A stretch of 28,395 nucleotides of DNA, taken from NCBI GenBank assembly GCA_032718475.1, contig JAUCBJ010003583.1:1-28395 (forward strand), in the 5' to 3' direction. This DNA comes from Nemertoderma westbladi (Eukaryota; Xenacoelomorpha; Nemertodermatida; Nemertodermatidae). Positions 20,041 to 28,395 of this stretch are shown here, piece by piece. The first letter of the stretch is position 1; every line of letters starts with the position of its first letter. The notes under the pieces are model-generated. The model saw only the letters and a list, made by a program, of their open reading frames with translations. It did not search any database and had not been told where the DNA came from. The translations under genes were made by a program, and so were the position numbers.

Positions 20041-23000
20041 TTGTTTCGGTTAGTAAACAACCCAACACTTACTGGCTCTGTTTCTCGGACTGCTATCCTT
20101 TTCTTTAACTCTCACATTATATTGTTTCGGTTAGTAAACAACCCAACACTTACTGGCTCTGTTTCTCGGACTGCTATCCTTTTCTTTAACTCTCACATTA
20201 TATCGTTTCGGTTAGTAAACAACCCAACACTTACTGACTCTGTTTCTCGGACTGCTACCCTTTTCTTTAACTCTCACATTATATCGTTTCGGTTAGTAAA
20301 CAACCCAACACTTACTGACTCTGTTTCTCGGACTGCTATCCTTTTCTTTTAGTCTCACATTATATTGTTTCGGTTAGTAAACAACCCAACACTTACTGGC
20401 TCTGTTTCTCGGACTGCTACCCTTTTCTTTAACTCTCACATTATATCGTTTCGGTTAGTAAACAACCCAACACTTACTGACTCTGTTTCTCGGACTGCTA
20501 TCCTTTTCTTTAACTCTCACATTATATTGTTTCGGTTAGTAAACAACCCAACCCTTACTGGCTCTGTTTCTCGGACTGCTATCCTTTTCTTTTAGTCTCA
20601 CATTATATTGTTTCGGTTAGTAAACAACCCAACACTTACTGGCTCTGTTTCTCGGACTGCTACCCTTTTCTTTAACTCTCACATTATATCGTTTCGGTTA
20701 GTAAACAACCCAACACTTACTGACTCTGTTTCTCGGACTGCTATCCTTTTCTTTAACTCTCACATTATATCGTTTCGGTTAGTAAACAACCCAACACTTA
20801 CTGACTCTGTTTCTCGGACTGCTATCCTTTTCTTTAACTCTCACATTATATTGTTTCGGTTAGTAAACAACCCAACACTTACTGGCTCTGTTTCTCGGAC
20901 TGCTATCCTTTTCTTTAACTCTCACATTATATTGTTTCGGTTAGTAAACAACCCAACCCTTACTGGCTCTGTTTCTCGGACTGCTATCCTTTTCTTTTAG
21001 ACTCACATTATATTGTTTCGGTTAGTAAACAACCCAACACTTACTGGCTCTGTTTCTCGGACTGCTATCCTTTTCTTTAACTCTCACATTATATTGTTTC
21101 GGTTAGTAAACAACCCAACACTTACTGACTCTGTTTCTCGGACTGCTATCCTTTTCTTTAACTCTCACATTATATTGTTTCGGTTAGTAAACAACCCAAC
21201 ACTTACTGGCTCTGTTTCTCGGACTGCTACCCTTTTCTTTAACTCTCACATTATATCGTTTCGGTTAGTAAACAACCCAACACTTACTGACTCTGTTTCT
21301 CGGACTGCTATCCTTTTCTTTAACTCTCACATTATATTGTTTCGGTTAGTAAACAACCCAACCCTTACTGGCTCTGTTTCTCGGACTGCTATCCTTTTCT
21401 TTTAGTCTCACATTATATTGTTTCGGTTAGTAAACAACCCAACACTTACTGGCTCTGTTTCTCGGACTGCTACCCTTTTCTTTAACTCTCACATTATATC
21501 GTTTCGGTTAGTAAACAACCCAACACTTACTGACTCTGTTTCTCGGACTGCTATCCTTTTCTTTAACTCTCACATTATATTGTTTCGGTTAGTAAACAAC
21601 CCAACACTTACTGGCTCTGTTTCTCGGACTGCTATCCTTTTCTTATAGTCTCACATTATATTGTTTCGGTTAGTAAACAACCCAACACTTACTGGCTCTG
21701 TTTCTCGGACTGCTATACTTTTCTTATAGTCTCACATTATAATATTGTTTCGGTTAGTAAACAACCCAACACTTACTGGCTCTGTTTCTCGGACTGCTAT
21801 CCTTTTCTTTAACTCTCACATTATATTGTTTCGGTTAGTAAACAACCCAACACTTACTGGCTCTGTTTCTCGGACTGCTATCCTTTTCTTTAACTCTCAC
21901 ATTATATTGTTTCGGTTAGTAAACAACCCAACACTTACTGGCTCTGTTTCTCGGACTGCTATCCTTTTCTTTAACTCTCACATTATATTGTTTCGGTTAG
22001 TAAACAACCCAACACTTACTGGCTCTGTTTCTCGGACTGCTATCCTTTTCTTTAACTCTCACATTATATTGTTTCGGTTAGTAAACAACCCAACACTTAC
22101 TGACTCTGTTTCTCGGACTGCTACCCTTTTCTTTAACTCTCACATTATATCGTTTCGGTTAGTAAACAACCCAACACTTACTGACTCTGTTTCTCGGACT
22201 GCTATCCTTTTCTTTTAGTCTCACATTATATTGTTTCGGTTAGTAAACAACCCAACACTTACTGGCTCTGTTTCTCGGACTGCTACCCTTTTCTTTAACT
22301 CTCACATTATATCGTTTCGGTTAGTAAACAACCCAACACTTACTGACTCTGTTTCTCGGACTGCTATCCTTTTCTTTAACTCTCACATTATATTGTTTCG
22401 GTTAGTAAACAACCCAACCCTTACTGGCTCTGTTTCTCGGACTGCTATCCTTTTCTTTTAGTCTCACATTATATTGTTTCGGTTAGTAAACAACCCAACA
22501 CTTACTGGCTCTGTTTCTCGGACTGCTATCCTTTTCTTTAACTCTCACATTATATTGTTTCGGTTAGTAAACAACCCAACACTTACTGGCTCTGTTTCTC
22601 GGACTGCTATCCTTTTCTTTAACTCTCACATTATATCGTTTCGGTTAGTAAACAACCCAACACTTACTGACTCTGTTTCTCGGACTGCTATCCTTTTCTT
22701 TAACTCTCACATTATATTGTTTCGGTTAGTAAACAACCCAACCCTTACTGGCTCTGTTTCTCGGACTGCTATCCTTTTCTTTTAGACTCACATTATATTG
22801 TTTCGGTTAGTAAACAACCCAACACTTACTGGCTCTGTTTCTCGGACTGCTACCCTTTTCTTTAACTCTCACATTATATTGTTTCGGTTAGTAAACAACC
22901 CAACCCTTACTGGCTCTGTTTCTCGGACTGCTATCCTTTTCTTTTAGACTCACATTATATTGTTTCGGTTAGTAAACAACCCAACCCTTACTGGCTCTGT

Positions 23001-23935
23001 TTCTCGGACTGCTATCCTTTTCTTTTAGACTCACATTATATTGTTTCGGTTAGTAAACAACCCAACCCTTACTGGCTCTGTTTCTCGGACTGCTATCCTT
23101 TTCTTTAACTCTCACATTATATCGTTTCGGTTAGTAAACAACCCAACACTTACTGACTCTGTTTCTCGGACTGCTATCCTTTTCTTTAACTCTCACATTA
23201 TATTGTTTCGGTTAGTAAACAACCCAACCCTTACTGGCTCTGTTTCTCGGACTGCTATCCTTTTCTTTTAGACTCACATTATATTGTTTCGGTTAGTAAA
23301 CAACCCAACCCTTACTGGCTCTGTTTCTCGGACTGCTATCCTTTTCTTTTAGACTCACATTATATTGTTTCGGTTAGTAAACAACCCAACACTTACTGGC
23401 TCTGTTTCTCGGACTGCTATCCTTTTCTTTAACTCTCACATTATATCGTTTCGGTTAGTAAACAACCCAACCCTTACTGGCTCTGTTTCTCGGACTGCTA
23501 TCCTTTTCTTTTAGACTCACATTATATTGTTTCGGTTAGTAAACAACCCAACACTTACTGACTCTGTTTCTCGGACTGCTATCCTTTTCTTTAACTCTCA
23601 CATTATATTGTTTCGGTTAGTAAACAACCCAACACTTACTGGCTCTGTTTCTCGGACTGCTATCCTTTTCTTTAACTCTCACATTATATTGTTTCGGTTA
23701 GTAAACAACCCAACCCTTACTGGCTCTGTTTCTCGGACTGCTATCCTTTTCTTTTAGACTCACATTATATTGTTTCGGTTAGTAAACAACCAAACCCTTA
23801 CTGGCTCTGTTTCTCGGACTGCTATCCTTTTCTTTTAGACTCACATTATATTGTTTCGGTTAGTAAACAACCCAACACTTACTGGCTCTGTTTCTCGGAC
23901 TGCTATCCTTTTCTTTTAGACTCACATTATATTGT
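20041..23935. repeat. Sub-array with 3- to 5-unit higher-order repeats
   Basis: Blocks built from GCTACCC, TATCGT, CTGACT and ACCCTTACT variants with TAG-ending units recur at spacings of 243 bp (20365 to 20608; 22231 to 22474) and 405 bp (20608 to 21013 to 21418). From about 20998 the ending TTTTAGACTC appears and becomes common after 22785. This part of the array evolved separately from the left half. Confidence 0.82.
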
Positions 23936-24520
23936 TTCGGTTAGTAAACAACCCAACACTTACTGGCTCTGTTTCTCGGACTGCTATCCTTTTCTTTAAC
24001 TCTCACATTATATTGTTTCGGTTAGTAAACAACCCAACACTTACTAGCTCTGTTTCTCGGACTGCTACCCTTTTCTTTAACTCTCACATTATATTGTTTC
24101 GGTTAGTAAACAACCCAACACTTACTGGCTCTGTTTCTCGGACTGCTATCCTTTTCTTTAACTCTCACATTATATTGTTTCGGTTAGTAAACAACCCAAC
24201 CCTTACTGGCTCTGTTTCTCGGACTGCTATCCTTTTCTTTAACTCTCACATTATATTGTTTCGGTTAGTAAACAACCCAACACTTACTGGCTCTGTTTCT
24301 CGGACTGCTATCCTTTTCTTTAAGGCTCACATTATATTGTTTCGGTTTGTAAAGGTCTCCGGCATTGTGCATTAGTTTCCCGTCGTCATTAAGATTTGGA
24401 ATGCCTTCAATATCTACCAAAATAAAGTAATTATTATTAATTTCATGTCCGTTGAGACACAGACAATAACGAAAGATTAAGATTAACCTACTAACTACAT
24501 ATTAGTTTGTGGTTCCAGTA

Positions 24521-24540
24521 ACAATAAATCTTTTTATTGT
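24521..24540. terminator. Hairpin with AATAAA on both strands
   Basis: ACAATAAA-TCTT-TTTATTGT is a perfect 8-bp stem with a 4-nt loop. It places an AATAAA hexamer on the plus strand (24523-24528) and another on the minus strand (24538-24533). The minus copy lies about 103 bp after the TAA that ends the unspliced minus frame, so it could be the poly(A) signal of a short isoform. Confidence 0.4.
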
Positions 24541-24642
24541 CACAATAGAAATTGATGAACATTACTTGCTTCATGTCACTTTTACAAAACAATCCATAGA
24601 TTCACCATGACATCATTCGCCATGCATAATCACACAATTTTT

Positions 24643-24662
24643 AGGTCCGCGTAGCGAGACCT
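24643..24662. repeat. GC-rich imperfect hairpin
   Basis: AGGTC-CGC-GTA-GCG-A-GACCT: five plus three paired bases with a one-base bulge and a 3-nt loop. It is conspicuous in AT-rich surroundings. It is followed by CTATATGGTAA, a string also present at 1683-1693, so it may belong to a dispersed repeat. Confidence 0.5.
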
Positions 24663-24738
24663 ATATGGTAAACACTCAGTTGGTGTTGTTGGTGTTGTTG
24701 TAGGAACTGTCTGAGAATAAGGATAATAAATAACGCAC

Positions 24739-24901
24739 CTGTTAGTAATTGAATGAGAGTGCAGTTGCTATAACGACCGTGGGAGTATCCACCCTGAGAC
24801 AGTAAATCGGTAGACATAACAAAATCATAGACTTGGCTCAACCACGTGGTAGACAGGTATATAAGAACACCACTAGAGTGAACCTCCTCCACAAATTCTT
24901 G
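24739..24901 (-). CDS. Probable internal exon of the same minus-strand gene
   Basis: A 163-bp open segment on the minus strand. The acceptor is very good: a T-rich tract then TTTCTACAG|C at 24902. The donor is CAG|GTGCGT at 24739/24738. It encodes 54 residues plus one base (phase 0 to 1), from QEFVEEVHSSGVLIYLSTTW to GGYSHGRYSNCTLIQLLTG. Mixed polar and hydrophobic composition and ordinary codon use contrast with the AT-rich flanks. I do not recognise the protein from this stretch. Its 3' phase matches the exon at 5577-5795, the next candidate downstream, so both may belong to one gene. Alternatively the frame continues unspliced (ALFIILILRQFLQQHQQHQ...) to TAA at 24643-24641, giving a terminal exon with a possible poly(A) signal beyond. 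Confidence 0.5.
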
Positions 24902-25108
24902 CTGTAGAAATACAAAAATAACAGATAAACAAATAAATAAAAACTTTGACGTTAAAATATTCCCTTTTTTGTCCGCAAAAGTGGACAAAATAATTATTTA
25001 TTACTTGGGGAAAAAAATTATTTTTTATCACTATTTTCGAAGTATAAAATATACGGAGCTTCAGCGAGTTTACTATTGATAAAATATTCACGATTTTTAC
25101 CCATGTAG

Positions 25109-25142
25109 GTAGTAATGGTATACCCTACTATACCATTACTAC
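25109..25142. repeat. Perfect 14-bp stem-loop flanked by 8-bp direct repeats
   Basis: GTAGTAATGGTATA (25109-25122), a 6-nt loop CCCTAC, then TATACCATTACTAC (25129-25142). CATGTAGG occurs at 25102-25109 and again at 25144-25151, flanking the stem like a target-site duplication, with 1-bp overlap on the left. This could be a fold-back transposon relic. Confidence 0.75.
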
Positions 25143-25194
25143 TCATGTAGGCCGAATTGAACATAATCTTAAATTGTTATTTTTTGTCGCTTAA

Positions 25195-25214
25195 GGGGGG
25201 GGGGGGGGGGGGGG
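25195..25214. repeat. Poly-G run of 20
   Basis: Twenty consecutive G bases on the plus strand. It is a mononucleotide tract likely to be length-variable or a sequencing or assembly weak point. Confidence 0.93.
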
Positions 25215-25362
25215 TATCGTTCAATTTTGGCTAAAAATTATTTGGGGCCATTTTCGAGCGAAAGCCCTCAAAACGGCCTTTTTGGGTCTTTTTGTGTATA
25301 ATGGTCCCAGCTCAATTTCAGCCAAAATTTCTCGATAGCATTGGATGCAACCATGAATTGAA

Positions 25363-28300
25363 CGACTTATAATACCCATGCACTCCCCCCAACCTGTGTC
25401 GCAGTGTCCCGTTCTAGGACTTATAATACCCATGCACTCCCCCCAACCTGTAGTCCCGTTCTAGGACTTATAATACCCATGCACTCCCCCCAACCTGTGT
25501 CCCGATCTAGGACTTATAATACCCATGCACTCCCCCCAACCTGTGTCCCGTTCTAGGACTTATAATACCCATGCACCCCCCCCCAACCAGTGTCCCGTTC
25601 TAGGACTTATAATACCCATGCACTCCCCCCAACCTGTGTCCCGTTCTAGGACTTATAATACCCATGCACTCCCCCCAACCTGTGTCCCGTTCTAGGACTT
25701 ATAATACCCATGCACTCCCCCCAACCTGTGTCCCGTTCTAGGACTTATAATACCCATGCACTCCCCCCAACCTGTGCCCCAGTGTCCCGTTCTAGGACTT
25801 ATAATACCCATGCACTCCCCCCAACCTGTGTCCCGTTCTCGGACTTATAATACCCATGCACTCCCCCCAACCTGTGTCCCAGTGTCCCGTTCTAGGACTT
25901 ATAATACCCATGCACTCCCCCCAACCTCCCAGTGTCCCGTTCTAGGACTTACAATACCCATGCACTCCCCCCAACCTGTGTCCCGTTCTCGGACTTATAA
26001 TACCCATGCACTCCCCCCAACCTGTGTCCCGTTCTAGGACTTATAATACCCATGCACTCCCCCCAACCTGTGTCCCGTTCTAGGACTTATAATACCCATG
26101 CACTCCCCCCAACCTGTGTCCCGTTCTAGGACTTATAATACCCATGCACTCCCCCCAACCTGTGTCCAGTGTCCCGTTCTAGGACTTATAATACCCATGC
26201 ACCCCCCCCAACCTGTGTCCCGTTCTAGGACTTATAATACCCATGCACTCCCCCCAACCTGTGTCCCGTTCTAGGACTTATAATACCCATGCACTCCCCC
26301 CAACCTGTGTCCCAGTGTCCCGTTCTAGGACTTATAATACCCATGCACTCCCCCCCAACCAGTGTCCCGTTTTCGGACTTATAATACCCATGCACTCCCC
26401 CCAACCTGTGTCCCGTTCTAGGACTTATAATACCCATGCACTCCCCCAACCTGTGTCCCGTTCTAGGACTTATAATACCCATGCACTCCCCCCAACCTGT
26501 GCCCCAGTGTCCCGTTCTAGGACTTATAATACCCATGCACTCTCCCAACCTGTGTCCCAGTGTCCCGTTCTAGGTCTTATAATACCCATGCACTCCCCCC
26601 AACCTGTGTCCCGTTTTCGGACTTACAATACCCATGCACTCCCCCCAACCTGTGTCCCAGTGTCCCGTTCTAGGACTTATAATACCCATGCACTCCCCCC
26701 AACCAGTGTCCCGTTTTCGGACTTACAATACCCATGCACTCCCCCCAACCTGTGTCCCGTTTTCGGACTTATAATACCCATGCACTCCCCCCAACCTGTG
26801 TCCCGTTTTCGGACTTATAATACCCATGCACTCCCCCCAACCTGTGTCCCGTTCTAGGACTTATAATACCCATGCACTCCCCCCAACCTGTGCCCCAGTG
26901 TCCCGTTCTAGGACTTATAATACCCATGCACTCTCCCAACCTGTGTCCCAGTGTCCCGTTCTAGGTCTTATAATACCCATGCACTCCCCCCAACCAGTGT
27001 CCCGTTTTCGGACTTACAATACCCATGCACTCCCCCCAACCTGTGTCCCAGTGTCCCGTTCTAGGACTTACAATACCCATGCACTCCCCCCAACCTGTGT
27101 CCCGTTTTCGGACTTATAATACCCATGCACTCCCCCCAACCTGTGTCCCGTTCTAGGACTTATAATACCCATGCACTCCCCCCAACCTGTGTCCCGTTCT
27201 AGGACTTATAATACCCATGCACTCCCCCCAACCTGTGTCCCGTTCTAGGACTTATAATACCCATGCACTCCCCCCAACCTGTGTCCCAGTGTCCCGTTCT
27301 AGGACTTATAATACCCATGCACTCCCCCCAACCAGTGTCCCGTTCTCACTCCCCCCAACCTGTGTCCCGTTCTAGGACTTATAATACCCATGCACTCCCC
27401 CCAACCTGTGTCCCGTTCTAGGACTTATAATACCCATGCACTCCCCCCAACCTGTGTCCCAGTGTCCCGTTCTAGGACTTATAATACCCATGCACTCCCC
27501 CCACCTGTCCCCAACCATGTGTCCCGTTTTCGGACTTACAATACCCATGCACTCCCCCCAACCTGTGTCCCAGTGTCCCGTTCTAGGACTTATAATACCC
27601 ATGCACTCCCCCCAACCTGTGTCCCGTTTTCGGACTTATAATACCCATGCACTCCCCCCAACCTGTGTCCCGTTCTAGGACTTATAATACCCATGCACTC
27701 CCCCCAACCTGTGTCCCGTTCTAGGACTTATAATACCCATGCACCCCCCCCCTCCCCCACCAACCTGTGTCCCGTTCTAGGACTTATAATACCCATGCAC
27801 TCCCCCCAACCTGTGTCCCGTTCTAGGACTTATAATACCCATGCACTCCCCCCAACCTGTGTCCAGTGCCCGTTCTAGGACTTATAATACCCATGCACTC
27901 CCCCCCAACCTGTGTCCCGTTCTAGGACTTATAATACCCATGCACTCCCCCCAACCTGTGTCCCGTTCTAGGACTTATAATACCCATGCACTCCCCCCAA
28001 CCTGTGTCCCAGTGTCCCGTTCTAGGACTTATAATACCCATGCACTCCCCCCAACCAGTGTCCCGTTCCATTCTCACTCCCCCCAACCTGTGTCCCGTTC
28101 TAGGACTTATAATACCCATGCACTCCCCCCAACCTGTGTCCCGTTCTAGGACTTATAATACCCATGCACTCCCCCCAACCTGTGCTCCCGTTCTAGGACT
28201 TATAATACCCATGCACTCCCCCCAACCTGTGTCCCAGTGTCCCGTTCTAGGACTTATAATACCCATGCACTCCCCCCAACCAGTGTCCCGTTTTCGGACT

Positions 28301-28395
28301 TACAATACCCATGCACTCCCCCCAACCTGTGTCCCAGTGTCCCGTTCTAGGACTTATAATACCCATGCACTCCCCCCAACCAGTGTCCCGTTTTC
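25363..28395. repeat. 46/55-bp C-rich minisatellite array, about 61 units
   Basis: Units of 46 bp with the parts GGACTTATAATACCCATGCA, CTCCCCCCAACCTGTG and TCCCGTTCTA. About 61 copies of ATACCCATGCA can be counted, and the array continues past the window end. Many units carry a 9-bp extension (CAGTGTCCC) that makes 55 bp. TTCTAGG/TTTTCGG and TATAATA/TACAATA are common variants, and the C run varies from 5 to 9 or more. Two junctions lack most of a unit (near 27343 and 28071). Plus-strand frames repeating MHSPQPVSRSRTYNTH and minus-strand frames repeating MGIISPRTGHRLG are repeat artefacts. Confidence 0.97.
26501..27000. repeat. 391-bp block duplication within the 46-bp array
   Basis: A rare linked set of variants (GCCCCAGTG, CACTCTCCCAACC, TTCTAGGTCTT) at about 26501-26600 recurs in the same order at about 26892-26985, 391 bp away. 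It marks a multi-unit duplication. A second such pair, the truncated TTCTCACTCC junctions at about 27343 and 28071, is spaced about 0.73 kb apart. Confidence 0.8.

Larger units (their letters stand above)
5858..24353. repeat. 81-bp satellite array, 228 units
   Basis: Head-to-tail 81-bp units that begin TTGTTTCGGTTAGTAAACAA, continue CCCAACACTTACTGGCTCTG and TTTCTCGGACTGCTATCCTT, and end in TTAACTCTCACATTATA. From the first to the last CGGTT there are 228 periods plus 17 extra bases. Those are explained exactly by five 3-bp (AATATT) and two 1-bp insertions. Units are about 95-100% identical. The first two units (CTAGCT, TCTCTGAC) and the last (AAGGCTC, GGTTTGTAAAG) are the most diverged, as at array edges. 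Variable sites: TTAACTCTC / TTTAGTCTC / TTTAGTTTC / TTTAGACTC / TTATAGTCTC endings, GCTATCC/GCTACCC, GTTTCTC/GTTCCTC, CTGGCT/CTGACT, TATTGT/TATCGT. Because 81 = 3 x 27 the plus strand has long open frames, but the unit has no ATG on plus and its minus-strand ATG is followed at once by TGA. It is a non-coding satellite. Confidence 0.98.
5796..24738 (-). other. Proposed 18.9-kb intron filled by satellite DNA
   Basis: Bounded by a donor-like CAG|GTGCGT (24739/24738) and an acceptor-like C-tract-GCAG (ending 5796) on the minus strand. Splicing would join ...CTNACAG-like phase-1 coding sequence (ACA G) to GT ATT, making Thr-Gly-Ile without a stop. About 98% of the interval is the 81-bp array. The pairing rests on matching phase, orientation and adjacency only; one in three random exon pairs would also match phase. 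Confidence 0.4.
24354..24738. other. AT-rich right flank of the satellite
   Basis: About 385 bp of unique AT-rich sequence. On the minus strand it is intronic if the donor at 24738 is used, or 3' UTR if the frame reads through to TAA at 24643-24641. It contains a symmetrical AATAAA hairpin (24521-24540) and a GC-rich hairpin (24643-24662). I see no plus-strand gene. Confidence 0.6.
24902..25362. other. AT-rich spacer between exon and 46-bp array
   Basis: Likely intronic on the minus strand. It starts with the polypyrimidine tract of the 24901 acceptor. It contains a 14-bp stem-loop (25109-25142), a G20 run (25195-25214) and a stretch with inverted copies of AATTTTGGCT (about 25222-25231) and AGCCAAAATT (about 25320-25329), possibly a small fold-back element. 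Short minus-strand open frames here look accidental. Confidence 0.55.

Noticed and set aside
5858-24353. CRISPR array
   Set aside because: There are no unique spacers. Each unit is a full tandem copy without variable inserts, and the context is eukaryotic.
5858-24353. CENP-B box or telomeric repeat in the satellite
   Set aside because: TTTCGGTTAGTA shares only TTCG and spacing with the CENP-B box and lacks the required A and CGGG. GGTTAG occurs once per unit by itself and is not a tandem telomere repeat.
24873-25091. Second minus-strand open frame next to the 24739-24901 exon
   Set aside because: AT-rich, Ile/Phe/Lys-biased translation in what looks like intron; overlaps the exon in another frame.
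25221-25433. Minus-strand open frame ending RPKKAVLRAFARKWPQIIFSQN
   Set aside because: Half of it is 46-bp repeat. The rest lies in sequence with inverted repeats, and no splice-site pair supports an exon.
25756-28149. Minus and plus frames in the 46-bp array (MHSPQPVSRSRTYNTH, MGIISPRTGHRLG)
   Set aside because: Repeat-derived; frames break wherever a 9-bp or C-run variant changes phase, and both strands are equally open.

Overview
The window looks like nuclear DNA of a multicellular animal, probably an invertebrate. Three things point that way: splice-site-bounded exons, a degraded non-LTR retrotransposon (LINE), and an AT-hook/ankyrin/BRCT protein related to BARD1-type proteins. There is no bacterial gene organisation. 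The species cannot be named from this sequence. Tandem repeats dominate: five unrelated arrays with units of 50, 22, 21 (coding), 81 and 46 bp cover about 83% of the bases.

Layout. 1-1106: 22 units of a 50-bp minisatellite. 1107-1393: AT-rich spacer with an RFX X-box-like site. 1394-1635: 11 units of a 22-bp minisatellite. 1636-2306: upstream region with a CCAAT/TTTAAA/E2F-like cluster. 2307-4061 (+): intronless 584-codon AT-hook/ankyrin/BRCT gene whose ankyrin region is split by 33 tandem heptapeptide repeats. About 4287-5492 (+): 5'-truncated, frameshifted LINE reverse-transcriptase relic with a 66-bp tail duplication. 5577-5795 (-): likely exon, somewhat like large BIG-type Arf-GEFs. 5858-24353: 228 units of an 81-bp satellite. 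24739-24901 (-): second likely exon. 24902-25362: AT-rich spacer with a 14-bp stem-loop and a G20 run. 25363 to window end: about 61 units of a 46/55-bp C-rich minisatellite.

Main interpretation (inference). The two minus-strand exons flank the 18.5-kb satellite. The upstream exon (24901 to 24739) ends in phase 1 and the next (5795 to 5577) starts in phase 1, so they join through a glycine codon. If they belong to one gene, an 18,943-bp intron is about 98% satellite. The plus-strand BRCT gene and the LINE would then lie downstream, probably in a further intron of the same gene. In the direction of the putative host transcript, most satellite units carry a consensus-like 5' splice motif, GTAAGT. 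The plus strand of many units carries a 3'-splice-like TTCTTTTAG. Every unit but one has a forkhead/FOXO-type GTAAACAA inside a 6-bp-stem hairpin.

The long open frames across the 81-bp array (up to 1210 codons) exist because 81 is divisible by 3. The unit has no ATG on the plus strand and its variation shows no coding constraint, so I do not annotate them as genes.
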